From: Eucommia ulmoides
Lineage: Eukaryota; Streptophyta; Magnoliopsida; Garryales; Eucommiaceae
NCBI GenBank assembly: GCA_016647705.1
Contig: JAENRU010000084.1
Span: 396,001 to 460,000 of the forward strand
DNA: 64,000 bases
Direction: 5' to 3'
The notes under the pieces were generated by a model. That model did no database searches. It was not told the DNA's origin and was given only the letters and a program-made list of their open reading frames with translations. Both the position numbers and the translations under genes were made by a program. This document shows positions 1 to 11,699 of the stretch, in pieces. Every line of letters begins with the position of its first letter. Within the stretch, counting starts at the first letter, position 1.

Positions 1-255
1 ACCTGGATAATTTAACAAGAGATGCAGACGGAGACCTTGATGGCGATTGAGAAACAGATCGTGACTTGCTAGAAATAGAATTAATAAATATATCAGACAC
101 TGGGAAAGATGTTTTTAGAGGGGAAAATGAACCCCAAAAGAAATCTGCTCTTACCCCCTATTCTTTTCTGGACTCCTGCTTATGCTTCTACTCCTACTAC
201 TGAGGCTGTGGCTATGGCTGCGACTCCTTGAAGGACTATCTTCATATTTCCTTAC
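1..255 (-). CDS. RS-domain (SR-type) protein, two exons of a gene running off the left edge
   Basis: On the minus strand two exon-like pieces join in phase. The first lies at about 255-155, after a TAG acceptor and before a GGTAAG donor. The second lies at 68-1, after a TTTCTAG acceptor, and continues past the window edge. Together they read as an arginine/serine-rich tract with many RS, SR and SP dipeptides (for example SRSRSHSHSLSSRSRSISR, then KSRSVSQSPSRSPS). RS domains of this kind mark plant SR splicing factors and SR-related nuclear proteins, where they bind other spliceosome proteins. No RNA-recognition motif is visible in the window, so the exact family is unknown. The phase-consistent splice across the 86-nt intron is the best evidence of real coding. 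The 5' exons would lie to the right but I could not identify them. Confidence 0.45.
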
Positions 256-1247
256 CTAACCTATATATAAATGTAGACATCCATTAGCAAAATCTCATTA
301 AAATGGAAACTCAACAGTCGTTCAGCATTATATATAAGTAGACCTAAACAAAACAGAATGAATTAGGGAATGTTTGTGCATAGTTGGCACAATTGTTTTC
401 TGGTTCGAGATAATACAAACGGTATGTTACACAAAAGCATTCATGGATTTTCTTTTTATATCCTTGGGTTGCAGGTAGGATTGAAAATTGCATGGATTTT
501 TTTGGTTAATCATCAACTTCTCAATCAATCATATTACTTTTTTAATTTTTATTAATTTAAAGAAATTTATAACTATTTTCAATCAATCACACATCAATGC
601 ACTCTTTCTTCACTTTTCAAAATTTTCAACTACTCACATCAAATAACTTCAACTTTTAATTTTTAAATATTATTAATAAAGATCCTCTTTCAAGAAAAAA
701 TCCTAATCATACCAAATAAGTTTTTACAATTTAAAAAATCTGTATTAGAAAATACTTGAAAATTGATCTCTGAGTTCTAAACCAAACAATTCCTAAAGAT
801 CTCGGGATGAAATAGGGTTGGTGGAAGTACCCGAAGGTAAGATCTAGTCCAAGGATTCTCGAATTCACTGTCATCTGATTTTCGAATATGAGCAGTAAAA
901 ACAATGTCAGCTTTCAAAATTGAACTAAAAAGAAAAAGAGGAACTGAAACAATCAGCAAAAGCATTCATATCATACAGTAGGTTCCTGAATATCAATATC
1001 ATACAAAATTATAGAATACGAAAAGATCAAGCAAAAGCATTCATATAGAATAGTACAGAGAGAGAGGAGGTGATGATCAACAACCAATTACATGACATGC
1101 CCTCTCTGTCACGGGAAACCTCATAATACAACAAATTAATATCTACACCTAGGTGCAAAGTATGCAGAAATTATATATGCATATATAGATATATGCATAA
1201 TCATGGGTTTTGAAATTGGAATAAGGAACTTGTGTAGAGAATAAACC
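256..1247. other. Intergenic or intronic AT-rich stretch, no firm gene
   Basis: I see no recognisable gene here. A 62-codon open frame on the minus strand (965-777) follows a pyrimidine-rich tract and could hold an exon (it reads SDDSEFENPWTRSY), but I do not recognise it. The stretch 1000-1240 reads on the minus strand like a 3' untranslated region downstream of a stop codon at 1250-1248. Confidence 0.3.
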
Positions 1248-1305
1248 TCAGGAATTGAGATCGATGTGCTGGGCCTTAAGGCGTTGGAGATTATGCATCT
1301 TCTGG
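1248..1305 (-). CDS. Possible terminal exon, unidentified
   Basis: On the minus strand a CAATCAG acceptor is followed by a short open stretch reading KMHNLQRLKAQHIDLNS and then a TGA stop. A second exon-like piece (about 1589-1559, reading RLKVKHARAL) lies upstream, between an AG and a GT. It joins this one in phase 0 only if the acceptor is taken four bases further in. The frame does not continue cleanly from the SH3P-like exons further upstream. I do not recognise the product; it could be the end of a small or chimeric gene. Confidence 0.25.
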
Positions 1306-1915
1306 CTGATTGAAGTTGACACAAAAGAAGCAATCTAGTGTCGGCTTGTGGTCACGACTTCTTGATAGTCATAACTCAAGCATAAGCCCCTGTTTGGATC
1401 CAAATAGAAATGGATTTAGCCAAATCAAGCTCAGTTTGGAAGCTATTATTTCCTAAATCATAAACAAAAATCAATTTCAAGGAGAATAGTGTTAGGGTTT
1501 CAAGGGAGACGGCGGGAAGAGAGTTAAAGAGAGAGAGAGAGAGAGAGATAATCGTACCAAAGCGCGAGCATGTTTCACCTTGAGCCTCTGGGGACAAAAA
1601 AAAAAACTCATTTAGGTAAAACTGAAAAACAATAATTAGTACACACAGATAAAAAATTATAATTAGAAATTCATATTATTTTAGGTGTTTGGGTGAAGTA
1701 TTTTGGGAGAAGATTTGATTCTATTATGGGATCTCTGAAATTCACAAGTTAAAATTTCTTGGATTTTTTAATTTGGATTTTGGGAGGCGGGGATGCTGTA
1801 AAATGACATTAAATCAATAAAAATTGAATTTCGAAATATTTACTCAAGCAACGGAGTTGCAAATGAAACAATGTAATTCCATATCCAAACACACTTCAAG
1901 ATAATGGTTCAATAC

Positions 1916-2470
1916 CTTCATCTGTAACAGCATTTTCCCGACCTCCAAGTCCAGCAGCAAATTGCTTAAGAACAGCCTATTGTGACATTGAGAAAAGAAG
2001 GGGGAGGAGGGATAATCAGTGGAAAACAACGCAGAAGAAGGTTACAGGGGGAATGATTAAATAGATTTAACAATTGCCTAATTAGCATTCACAAAGATAC
2101 AATTTAATATTTCAAAACTTGGATCAAACTATAACATGAACAAATCAAACACTTTTCTATAGAATTGATTACAGTAATAGTTGGAGCATTATTGACGTAT
2201 GAACACAGCATACAATCCACGCACACAAAAATTGAAGACGAAACGATATAATCAGAGTCAACGATGGATAGAACAAACTGAATACCGGACAGATGCATTC
2301 TAAAGATGAAGAAACCACAACTGTTTTTGATCTACAACTCGGTGAATCGAATTAGGGCTTGTCCACCTTTGTGTGTGTGTGAGAGAGAGAGAGAGACAAA
2401 TTCATACCTGCTGTTTCTTGGCGACCTGCTCACTGAGCTTTGTTGCTTGCTTTCTGTTTGGGCTTCAATG
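1916..2470 (-). pseudogene. SH3-domain protein (SH3P-like) 5' exons, degenerate
   Basis: Two minus-strand exons resemble the extreme N terminus of plant SH3P proteins, which pair a BAR-like coiled coil with a C-terminal SH3 domain and act in clathrin-linked and autophagic membrane traffic. Exon 1 (about 2470-2408) reads KQATKLSEQVAKKQQ and ends at a CAG|GTATGA donor. Exon 2 (1976-1916) starts after CAATAG, reads AVLKQFAAGLGGRENAVTDE and ends at GAAG|GTATTG. The family normally begins with a short Met-Asp-Ala leader. Here the start is ATT and two extra bases sit just before the lysine, so translation from the usual start is impossible. No further SH3P exons (the ISTRA segment, BAR core, SH3) follow. 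I infer a 5' gene fragment, either a truncated pseudogene or a captured piece. Confidence 0.45.
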
Positions 2471-2990
2471 ATGACAGTGATGGAGTTCAGTGGCAGTGGT
2501 GGTGGCGGCGGCGGTGGCCTTTGAAGAGGAGGAAGACGGGTGAGAGAGTGAGCACAATAGTGGTCGTCGAGGCGCAATTGATCGGTGGGGATTGGTGGTC
2601 GTCGAGAAAGCGATGGCGTGAGAAGGAATGAGAGAGCCAGAAGCGAGAGAGTAAAGGCCGAGAGAGTATGTAGAAGAGGAATTCAATATAATCCGAGAAT
2701 AGGGAGAAAATTGTGAGATTTCGGGGCTGTTTGGGTAAAGGGGTGGCGAGATTTTGGGTAAAAATTATAAAAAAGTGTCGAGATTTTAGGGTGATTGGGT
2801 AAATTTTAATCTTTGACCCTTAGATCTAATCCAATCTGACGGCTCAAAATATCTCTTGATATCATTCAATCTTGGCTGTTAGATATTCGATCCAATGGCT
2901 CAAAATGTCTCAAAATGTAATTTCAGCCGTCAGATATTCGATCTGACATCTCAAAATGTCTCAAAATCTAAATATGTTGTGATTTATAAA
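2471..2990. other. GC-rich leader-like sequence and short imperfect repeats
   Basis: 2471-2700 is unusually GC-rich for the window, with GGC/GGT-rich triplets. It would be the 5' leader of the minus-strand SH3P-like remnant. A GA/GT microsatellite lies beside it at 2374-2396. 2820-2970 carries several imperfect copies of a motif containing CTCAAAATGTCTCAAAAT. The open frames here are proline- or glycine-rich by composition and are not supported as genes. Confidence 0.35.
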
Positions 2991-5400
2991 TAGATAGTTA
3001 AAAAAAGAAAATAAAAATATGAATGTTCACGGCCACATATATTTTACAGAGTATATTTTATGTAAATTATGAAGAAAAAAAATATATGGTCAAAGAACAA
3101 AAAATTATTCTCTAAAACACATATGAGGGCTAAAAACTTTATCATAATAATATAGTTCTATTTTATAATTTGTATATCTCTAGAGGACTCAATAATAAAA
3201 TTCCATATATTGTCAAATAATAAAATTCCATTTATTACTAATATTATTAGTTTAAAGAATCACAAAATATATATGTGACTTCTTGGGACAAATTTGAAAG
3301 AAAAAATATTTAATTTACTTTTTTTTTTCCTTGATATTATAGTAGTTTTTTTTTTTTTTTTTAAATACCACAATTATTGGTTAGGTATTTGCAGAATAAA
3401 AATTGATTTTTTTTTATTTTTATTTTTTTCAATCAAGTAGATATCAACACATATCTCTGTTTTTCTTGTTTCATACCTATCCACAACAAGGTCAACATGT
3501 TACCGGGGGAGAAGAAATCTACATGAATTGTTTTTGAATTATTCAACTTGGAAATACCAACTTTTACCTTCATTAATATTTAATTAAAATTCATCATCTC
3601 AATTGACCATGTATCCCCAATATTTGTGATCCAGAAAACAAAAAATAACTATGTCCACTCCAAAATAATAATAATGCAAATCAGAAATACATTTGACCAG
3701 ATTATGCACTTTGATTTTCAAAAGAAAGAAATAAAGGAAGTTTCGGTTGGATTCGCCTTCGGGTTTTCCACGAAAAACTGGTGCTTTCCACTTTGTTTTG
3801 TCATTTGTTTTTGTCTTGATCAATATCTGTGAGTACAAAAATTAGTAAGTCGAAAAATAAAAACTAATTAATTGTTGAAATTTCTCAACACTATGTTGTA
3901 CTTTAAGTTATATATGTAATTTCAATACTCCAATCAAATTACGAATTTGATCCCCTTAAAACATCTTTCTTCTTTAAATGATGAATTGCTCAATCCAATA
4001 TCCCTAAAATCAGTCACAACGCGGTTTACAAAATATATTACTACTATTATTAGTTAAAAGAATCTAGAAATATATTACCAATATCTACACAAACGTAGAA
4101 TGATTGAGAAGGCGTTCGGCCTTAAAGATCATTTTTTTTTTTATGCTGTGAATTACCACTAAGTACTGTTTTAAATTTCCATGTACAAATAAATACCAAT
4201 TGGTCTCATTTAAAAAAAATCGTACATGATAAATTACCAATTTGCCCCTATTCATTTTAACCCTACCATCTTTTCTAAACACACATTATCTCTTCCGTCC
4301 CCACCAATTCTCCCGTCTACATCACAACCGCTTCACCGGCAACAAACACCCTCCCCCTCCGTGTCACCTCCTCGTCACACTCCCTCATCGAGCGCTTGAA
4401 GCTTTCCCACAAGATCCAAGAGCGCCTTCAGCTCTGCCGCATTTAACTGCACCTCCTCCGAAATTTATCACCGGCCAAAACCCTAGCCTTCTAGATCGTT
4501 CGGTTCCAGAACCACGACTTGTTTGATGCTCGGCTGGACAATTAGGTGTGTTCTGATCAGGTGCATTTAACATGTACGATTCATTTGATGCTTGGCCAGA
4601 CATCTTTGTTTTTCGCCGTACTTCATCACTGTTAGATTGTCCCATGATTGTCCCAGAAGTTATCCCTCATGTTTGGATGGAGTATTATATTCAACAAGCA
4701 CAATCTTTTGGCTTTTATTGCAGATAGTCATATCGATTGATTAGAAGTTTAGGGATGAAAGTGTAACCCTATATATATTGATTAGAATTAAAACTTAGAT
4801 TATTAGTGGTCCTAATTGGATAAGGGGATTATTGTTACTATTTTAATTAAATAGATAAATTTTAATTTTTCATAAATCAAAAATTTATTTATCCAATGAT
4901 AGCTTCCTTAATTGGTATAATCAAGTGTATTTTATATATTTGATATTATCTACTTATATATGTGAATTTTGAGAATTGATTCAGATCTTAAAATTGTTTG
5001 AGCTATGTGATTAGTTTTGTTTGGTTGTATAGAAAAATTAAATAAACGTTATTAGTAGCTTAATTAAATTACATGTGAACCTAGATTTTGTTCAGTGGCT
5101 CAAATTGAATTGAATTAAAAGTGCATGATCATCGGAAGACATTTATACACATGTCTAGGGTTATTACATATTTTTTGTGATGCATTTGATCCCATTAAGT
5201 ATATGCTTGTATGGGGCATTATTTATTTTGTTTATATATATATAATGGATGTTAAACATACTAAATACGAAAACAATAAAATCTAAAATCCAAAATTTCT
5301 CAAAGCAAATATGAAGTTGAAAGTGGCAGTATATCAGATATGCATCTCCATGATATTCCACCGGCGATACTATTTGTGTAGGGATTTCATAAGCCTAAAG
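2990..5400. repeat. Segmental-duplication copy 0 (R2 + G segments)
   Basis: This stretch is alignable by eye to four other places: 12880-13800, 22320-24050, 41220-42550 with 48990-49260, and the reverse complement of 57360-59290. R2 (2990-4080) contains the GTGAATGTTCACGGCC start, the AATCAAGTAGATATCA tract and the CAAATCAGAAATACATTTGA tract. G (4085-4780) begins after the ACGTAGAATGATTGAGAAG tract and contains a GC-richer, once-coding-looking part. 4780-5400 continues the copy and at about 5225-5245 holds the uninterrupted AT run into which the Helitron-like element inserted in the copy at 24057. No intact gene is present. Confidence 0.6.
4242..4766 (+). pseudogene. G-segment gene fragment, copy 0 (unidentified)
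   Basis: A GC-richer stretch inside an AT-rich repeat has the composition of a former first exon. It holds one frame with SLIERLKLS-like content, broken here by frameshift so that the longest frame is proline-rich. A second frame further on resembles the DSFDA...YYIQ...GFYC segment seen more fully in the copy at 23384-23580. Three copies exist in the window (4242, 23039, and 57650-57360 on minus). I do not recognise the parent family. Confidence 0.3.
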
Positions 5401-5474
5401 TCGATCATTAGTTATCAAGCTGGATCATGTCCTTGAAATCGATCTTACGATGGAATTACCTATATTTATAACAA

Positions 5475-6380
5475 GCAAAAAGTGGACCCACTTTCCCAGG
5501 GTCGCCACTCAGTTTTTCCTTTTTATTCTTACGGAGAAATAGAGGCAAAAGATAAATCACTCCACCACCACGCTTCCGTTGTACCTCTATGTTAAATAGA
5601 ATAAGAATAGACGTGAAATCAACTTACTATTATCCAACCACTGATAAATATCAACTAACAGTCAACTGACATAAATTTTATAATTTACTAACTCAAAATT
5701 CAACTATACCTATCCAATTTTTCTATAACTCTACAAAAGGTTAAACCACTGATTACCAATAACTGCCCCAACTGCCTAAAAAGAAGCACCACCCTTTAAC
5801 CTTATCCAACGCCAATAGTGGACCCGTCTCTAACCGGAGTACCTATGACAAAATATTTTATCGGTGTACTGTCTTCATAACATAAAAATAATTTATCGAA
5901 CAAGCATATTTATCAAACACCATTTTTTAAAACAGAAGGTAAACATAACCACATAATGAGCAATAACAAAACTCCACAAATATCATTATGGTACAACAAT
6001 TGAATTTAAGTCGACTAGTCAAATTACTTTGATATATAGTAAAATATGTTAATACTTCTCATAACAGAATATAATCACACTAAATAATATGAAAATTTAT
6101 AGATATCATCAAGATATAGCAAACATTATTAACTTTACAAATATTAAATTTATATATTAAACGCCCAGATTCTTATGTCAATATTAACTTATAACTATAA
6201 TTACAAAATTTAATCTATAGAATAATATTAATCAATTGTTCATAATATTTACTAGTTAATGAAATACTAAGAATTATCATTTTAATAAAATTTACAATTT
6301 TTTATTTTAAATTAAATTCTTCACAAATTAAATAAATCTACCTATTATATATCCCCGAACCCACATATCTATGTTTTTTT

Positions 6381-6414
<34 letters not shown>

Positions 6415-6975
6415 CTTTTTAAATAGAGAGAGCGCCGAGCGAGAACAAACAAACAAACAAAAGCTTGCAAAAAGGTTTTTTTTTTAAACATATATATATA
6501 TATATATGCATATATATAGATGAGATTGAATGCCAGTTTCATCTATAATATTACTTAACAATATTTTTTTAATTAAAACACGTGTCCACATATAAGAATA
6601 ATATATGTGTGGATTATGTGTTGTCTTCTTCTTTAGAAGACAACACATATACACTAATTTTATTATATATATATATATATATATATTTATTTATTTAATT
6701 GACACTATCTATCCCTCTTAAAATAAAAATAAAAATTATTAATTATATCTCAAAACTTCTAAAATTATATTTCAAATAACATGATTATCCCAAAATTTTT
6801 AAAGTCAAATCAAAATTAACATATTAACCAAAAGTTCTTAAAATAAAAATTTAAACAAATAATGATCCCTAATAATTTTAAAGTAGAATTTAAACGACAC
6901 ATTAGACCCAAATATTTCTCTAAGTATAATGAAATTTACTTTAAAATATATACGTGCAAAATTCGGCTTTATAAT
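5475..6975 (-). repeat. Left (3') LTR-like repeat of a degenerate Gypsy-type element
   Basis: 5475-6118 and 6140-6345 align with 7246-7880 and 8515-8755, giving a direct repeat with shared landmarks such as TTTATTCTTACGGAGAAATA (near 5523 and 7287). In the minus orientation a purine-rich tract with GGACGAAATTT (about 7010-6985) lies just upstream of this repeat, as at the pol end and polypurine tract of plant Gypsy elements. The left copy lacks about 0.6 kb found in the right copy. TA microsatellites lie at 6387-6410, 6490-6505 and 6663-6690. Confidence 0.4.
6615..6649. repeat. Perfect 15-bp hairpin
   Basis: The arms TATGTGTTGTCTTCT (6615-6629) and AGAAGACAACACATA (6635-6649) are perfect reverse complements around a 5-nt loop. 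The hairpin sits inside the left LTR-like repeat. It is too short to call a transposon; it could be a footprint, a transcriptional hairpin or chance in AT-rich DNA. Confidence 0.6.
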
Positions 6976-7245
6976 CCGTCCCCATAAAAAAAATTTCGTC
7001 CTGAAATTTAATTATCTTAAATGAATAAATGATGCATATATACTACCCACTAGTTAGGAGAAAAATGAATACTAATTCATATAATTACTTGATACATATG
7101 TACTATTACTAGTCATGTAAAATGACACCAAACTCAAATTCCAAATCGATCTCACCACTCAACGACTTATCCTATGGTCTACTACTAACACAACATTCTA
7201 ACACCAAGTCTACAGAATCTGTAACCAAAATTATGATACCAAATG
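6976..7245 (-). mobile_element. Very short interior with tRNA primer-binding site
   Basis: Reading the minus strand leftwards from 7245, the LTR end TGTCGTTACA is followed after two bases by TGGTATCA (about 7243-7236). This is the usual plant primer-binding site complementary to the 3' end of initiator tRNA-Met. Only about 260 nt separate it from the polypurine-like tract at about 6985, so the interior cannot encode gag or pol. The whole looks like a deleted or TRIM-like derivative that would depend on another element. The open frame at 7122-7307 is not gene-like. Confidence 0.4.
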
Positions 7246-8755
7246 TAACGACACAAATTCCCAGAGTTGCCACTCGGTTTCTCCTTTTTATTCTTACGGA
7301 GAAATAGAGACAAAAGACAAACTACTCCAACACCACACTTCCGCTACGCCGCTATGATAATAAAATAATAATAGATGTGATATCAACTTGCTATTACCCA
7401 ACCAATGATAAATATAAACTAACTGTCAATGTACATAAATTTTATAATTCACTAACTCAATATTCAACTATACCTATCCAACTTTTCTATAACTCTACAA
7501 ATGTTTAAACCACTAATTACCAAAAACTGCCCTGACTGCCTCAAAAGCGGCACAACTTTCTAACCTCACCTAACACCAATAGTGGACTCGTCTCTAACCG
7601 GAGTACCTAGAACAAAATATTTTATTAGTGTACTGTCTTCATAATATAAAAATAATTTATGGATCAAGCGTATTTATCAAACATTGTTTTTTAAAATAGA
7701 AGGTAGATATGACCACATAATGAGCAAAAACAAAATCCCACAAATATCATTATGATAAAATAATTGAATTTAAGTCAACTGGTCAAATTACTTTGATATA
7801 TAACAAAATATGCTAATACTTCCTAGAACGGAATATAATCACACTAAATAGTATCAAAATTTACAAATATCATCAAGATATAGCAACTGAATAAAAATCA
7901 ACCAATCAAACCACTTTTGTATAATAAAATATCAGAAACATATTTTTCTACTAGTCATATGATCATTTTACCTCACGATTGGGAGTTATAATGGTACTGT
8001 AACTTGTACAACTGTGTAATCTAAGATTGCCATCAGTGTTAGGGTCTTTCATTATTTTCAATGGTAGGAGACAACAAATGGTATAAACCACCATATCATA
8101 ATGATAATTATCATTACCACTATCAACAACAACGTATATCAACTTTCTACAAGACTTGTCCCTCTATCAAGTCACAACACAACGTCCTACAAGACATGTC
8201 CTTCCGTTAGGACCACCAACATCCCACAGGACATACTCTCCATCTGAAGTTATAAAACTGTTCATTTTAATAAAAAATTTCTTTTTGATAATTTGGTACG
8301 AAAATATAATGTGACAATTTACATAAAAGACATTACACTCACCTTGATATTTGCATTACTTACTACGCCACCGTCATAACACTTACGGGTCTGGCATCGC
8401 TTGTGAACCTAACAGTGACAGGGCCTAAACTAAGAATTTATCTAAATGAATATGAAATGCAATGCGTGAAATGTGTGACACTAAAATAAAAAATTTCTCA
8501 TTCTCAAATTTTCTTAATTATATAAAATTATTAAACGACCAGATTCTTAAGTCAATATTAACTATACAAAAAATTATTATAACAATAATTACAATTTTTT
8601 TTTGATTAATAATATAATCTATGGAATAATATTAAACAATTGTTTTATAATATTTACTAGTTAACAAAATACTAAGAATTATCATTTTAATAAAATTTAC
8701 AATTGTTCTTTTAAATTAAATTCTTCACAAATTAAATATATTTATTTACTGAACC
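7246..8755 (-). repeat. Right (5') LTR-like repeat of the same element, truncated
   Basis: Direct repeat of 5475-6345. It starts beside the primer-binding site and contains an extra block at 7885-8510 with direct motifs such as CAAGACTTGTCC and CAAGACATGTCC. It is cut off at about 8755, where LINE 1 sequence begins without the LINE 3' end. That junction is therefore a rearrangement breakpoint, not an insertion site. Confidence 0.4.
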
Positions 8756-9162
8756 AAAGCTAGCGAATTGTTTTCCACCAACAGAGCAAGTTGGCCTAGA
8801 CGCAAAGCTTCCTGAATCCCCAAGAACAACCCGCAGAACTCAGCTAGGAAACTTGAACTAACAGTAAGGGGAGAGAAAAAAGCCCAACTAACATCTCCAT
8901 TACTATCTCGAACACCACCACCATAAGAAGACGTCATGGTCTCCCTCTTCAAAGCACGGTCTACATTAAGTTTGAAACTCCACTTGGGCGGATGGGTACA
9001 ACAACAAATCAACGGCCGACGATGAATAACCTGCTTAATCGGACAGCCCAACAGAACTAGAGACTGAATCCCAAAAGAGGATGAAACCAACTTAGATTTA
9101 GTCAAAGAGCTCAACGCTTGAACCCAGTTCCTAACTTTGAAAATGATAAGTTCATCAGACAT
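8746..9162 (-). pseudogene. LINE 1 RNase H-like (RVT_3) domain fragment
   Basis: The frame reads WSFKLNVDRALK, then GGGVRDSNGDVSWAFF, then LAEFCGLFLGIQEALRLG. This is the usual order of the plant LINE-encoded RNase H domain (the Asp of NVD, the G-x-x-R-D stretch, the Glu of AE). The frame runs into foreign sequence at the breakpoint and lacks the last catalytic region (the H-R-E-C-N / VANSFAN part seen in LINE 2). It is non-functional. Confidence 0.65.
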
Positions 9163-9207
9163 GGAAATATTATCATGGAGAGCACAATTCCGATTTAACC
9201 ATATCTC

Positions 9208-9753
9208 TCAACAAACCAGCGATGGGATCAATGCACCCAATTTATGAAACTGAGAACTCCCTTTTAGTCTACTCCACCACAACTTAATACAGTGTATTAA
9301 AGATTCAGGAATAAAAGAAATATTAAAAAATGAGCTAAAATACCACCAGACCTTTGAAGCAACCTTACTTTCCCAAAAAAAAAAATGTTGGATATTTTCA
9401 ATGGAACCAAAGAAACAGCATCGACAACCCGATACCAAAAACACTCCCATTTTCGAGATGATATCATCAACTGCAAGTTTGTTCATTAAAAGCCACCACG
9501 TGAAAATATTGACTTTCAAAGGAAATCGCATACTCCAAAGATTAGAATAAAGATCAATCGAGATTATCTCACTGGTAATAGCCCTCCAAGCATATTTAAC
9601 AGAGAAGACGCCATTATCGCTCAAAAGCAAAATGAGATAATCGGATTCCGACGACAATACTAGAAAGGAACCCTCCAAGAACTCTTGAGCATCATCTTCC
9701 AAATCTGGGGATATCCATTCCTTGTCCTTTAAGCAATTTTTGACAGAAGACAA
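9208..9753 (-). pseudogene. LINE 1 zf-RVT region
   Basis: This is the segment between reverse transcriptase and RNase H typical of plant L1 elements. It reads NLWSMRFPLKVNIFTWWLL, then MNKLAVDDIISKMGV, then cysteines in SGCRCCFFGSIENIQHFFF. It includes the C...H/C zinc-binding pattern of the zf-RVT family. The frame is open for 181 codons but is separated by frameshifts from the neighbouring domains. The counterpart in LINE 2 is 36543-37226. Confidence 0.6.
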
Positions 9754-9840
9754 CGAGTTGTTAAAATAGAGATCCTTAACTAGGATACCAAGGCCCCAAT
9801 CATCATGCCAAAAACTAGTTAGCTCGCCATTGCCAACTTT

Positions 9841-10870
9841 TCATCTCGATAAATGCATAAAAGTATTTTTCGCCAACAATACATGTTTCCAAATCTTAGA
9901 ACTCCAAATATGATCTGGCCACAGAGATAACAAGAGATTATTAGTGTATTTGGAGCACATAAAATCATACCAGATAGACTTCCCTTTCAGTAGTGACCAA
10001 ATCCGTTTGAGAGAAACAGTCAGCTTCATATCCTTTAGATTACGAAGACCAAGACTGCCGAAAAAAGTATCTTGATAGATTATATGCCAAGCCAGCCAGC
10101 GCCTTTTCTTACCTGAATCCCAGTGGCCCCAAAAGAAATTCGCAAACATGGATTCCATATCCTCCAGCATGCCATTATGAACACAAGTCGATGCCAAAAG
10201 ATGAAGAGAGAAGAAAGATAAAACATGCTTTAGAAGAACAAGTTTACCTCCACTAGATAGAAGCTTAGCATTTCACCCATTGACTTTCGTAGACACTTTC
10301 TCGATACGACCAGCAAAGTGACTCGCTTTAAGATGACCATAGGTAAGGGGCACTCCAAAGTAAGTACAAGGAAAACCACCTTAACTAAAACTTGTGAAAA
10401 AACCAATAGCCAAGCGATGCGCATTAGGACAGTTATGATGCAAATTGAAATTACTTTTTGGAGCACTCACAAGTTGACCAGAGGCTAATTGATACTCTTC
10501 AAGCACCTGCATTAAATTTCTAATACTGCTAGAACCTCCATTGCAAAAAATAAGGGTATCATCTGCAAACATCAAAGGAGAAACTAGAGGACAACGTCTT
10601 TTAGTTACAAAAGGTTGAACCCGACCATCTATCATGGAACGATAGATATTTCGACTAAGAACCTCTTGATCCAAGATAAACAGTAAAGAAAAAATAGGGT
10701 CGCCTTAACGCAATCTTCTAGAAGCAGGAAACCAACCCTTACAGAACCCTTGAACCACCACTGAGAAATAAATTGAGTCAAAATAGCTAGAAGCATCAGT
10801 GTTTTCTCCCCCCTCATATATCCGCAAATGGAACTTGGAGAACTTGAATTAGATCATTTTCCCCAAACAT
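9841..10870 (-). pseudogene. LINE 1 reverse transcriptase, C-terminal half, frameshifted
   Basis: Across several frames the minus strand reads the later RT motifs. There is a GDP turn (about 10710), EVLSRNIYRSMIDGRVQPF, then the catalytic FADDTLIF (about 10580-10555), then QLASGQLVSAPKSNF and the thumb region. Just before GDP the expected glutamine is a TAA stop, which LINE 2 shares. RT motifs before this part and the apurinic endonuclease are absent. It cannot be active. Confidence 0.65.
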
Positions 10871-10901
10871 TCAGTAGATTATCTTTCTGACCTAAAGCCA
10901 A

Positions 10902-11694
10902 CTAGACTGTAACATCCATAACTACTGAAGGTTTAACAACGACCAGATCTGTAGCCGCCGGAGCTGCTGTTGCGTTAACCTGATCTGTAGCTGCCGGAGC
11001 TGCTATTGCATTGACCTTGTCTACTGGAATAGGGTCAGAGGGTGAGGCCCCCTCATTCTCTGTAACACCACTCTCATGAACAGTATTCTGATTGATGCCG
11101 GAAGGATCAGAAATAAGGGCTTGAATAGAAAAAACCTCCTTAGATGAGGGTTGGGTTTTCCACAAAGCCCCTATTATACCATTTTTTTGAGCTTTTGGTC
11201 ATTGTTTTACCCACATCCATTACATTACCTTTCTCTACTGTCTTTGTCAACAATTCTAGATTTTTTTGAAGACATATTTCCAAGGAATGACCCTGAATAT
11301 TGCAAAAGGAACAAAAGGATGGGAGACGTTCGTAAATGACTTCCTGAGAGAATCCATCTTGTTTACCAATCCAAATCTTGGGCGGTAAAGGCTTTGAGAG
11401 ATCGACCTCAACACAAACTCTAGCGAAATTCAATCTGATCAAGGTTAAAGTGGTGGAATCAATAGTAATGACCTTATCAATCAGGCTTGCGATAACTTTA
11501 AAAATTTCTGGAACAAAATAGTTAATTGGCAGTTTTCGAAATTGAATCCAAATTGGAAGAATTGAGGCATTGGTTTTCGAATTAAATGCTTTATTCCAAC
11601 GAAATATTTTATAATAGAAACCATTGATAACATTTACCTCGCGGGATAGAACCTTGAGAAGATATTTATCGTCGAGGAAGTGAAGAAGAAACAT
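10902..11694 (-). pseudogene. LINE 1 ORF1 (gag-like, DUF4283 plus CCHC knuckle)
   Basis: The main part (11694-11140) has the DUF4283-type fold region (IQFRKLPINYFVPEIFK) and a C-x2-C-x4-H-x4-C knuckle (CSFCNIQGHSLEIC), as in the RNA-binding ORF1 of plant L1 elements. The tail continues in another frame (11165-10902) and carries a tandem repeat of a 12-residue unit with VNAxAAPAATD. In LINE 2 the equivalent C-terminal 270 codons are one open frame, so the frame break here is private to this copy. Confidence 0.6.
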
Positions 11695-11699
11695 TTTTG

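Noticed and set aside
2306..2686. Overlapping Gly-, Pro- and Ser-rich open frames
   Set aside because: They arise from GGC/GGT and GA repeats in a GC-rich leader and none is conserved elsewhere.
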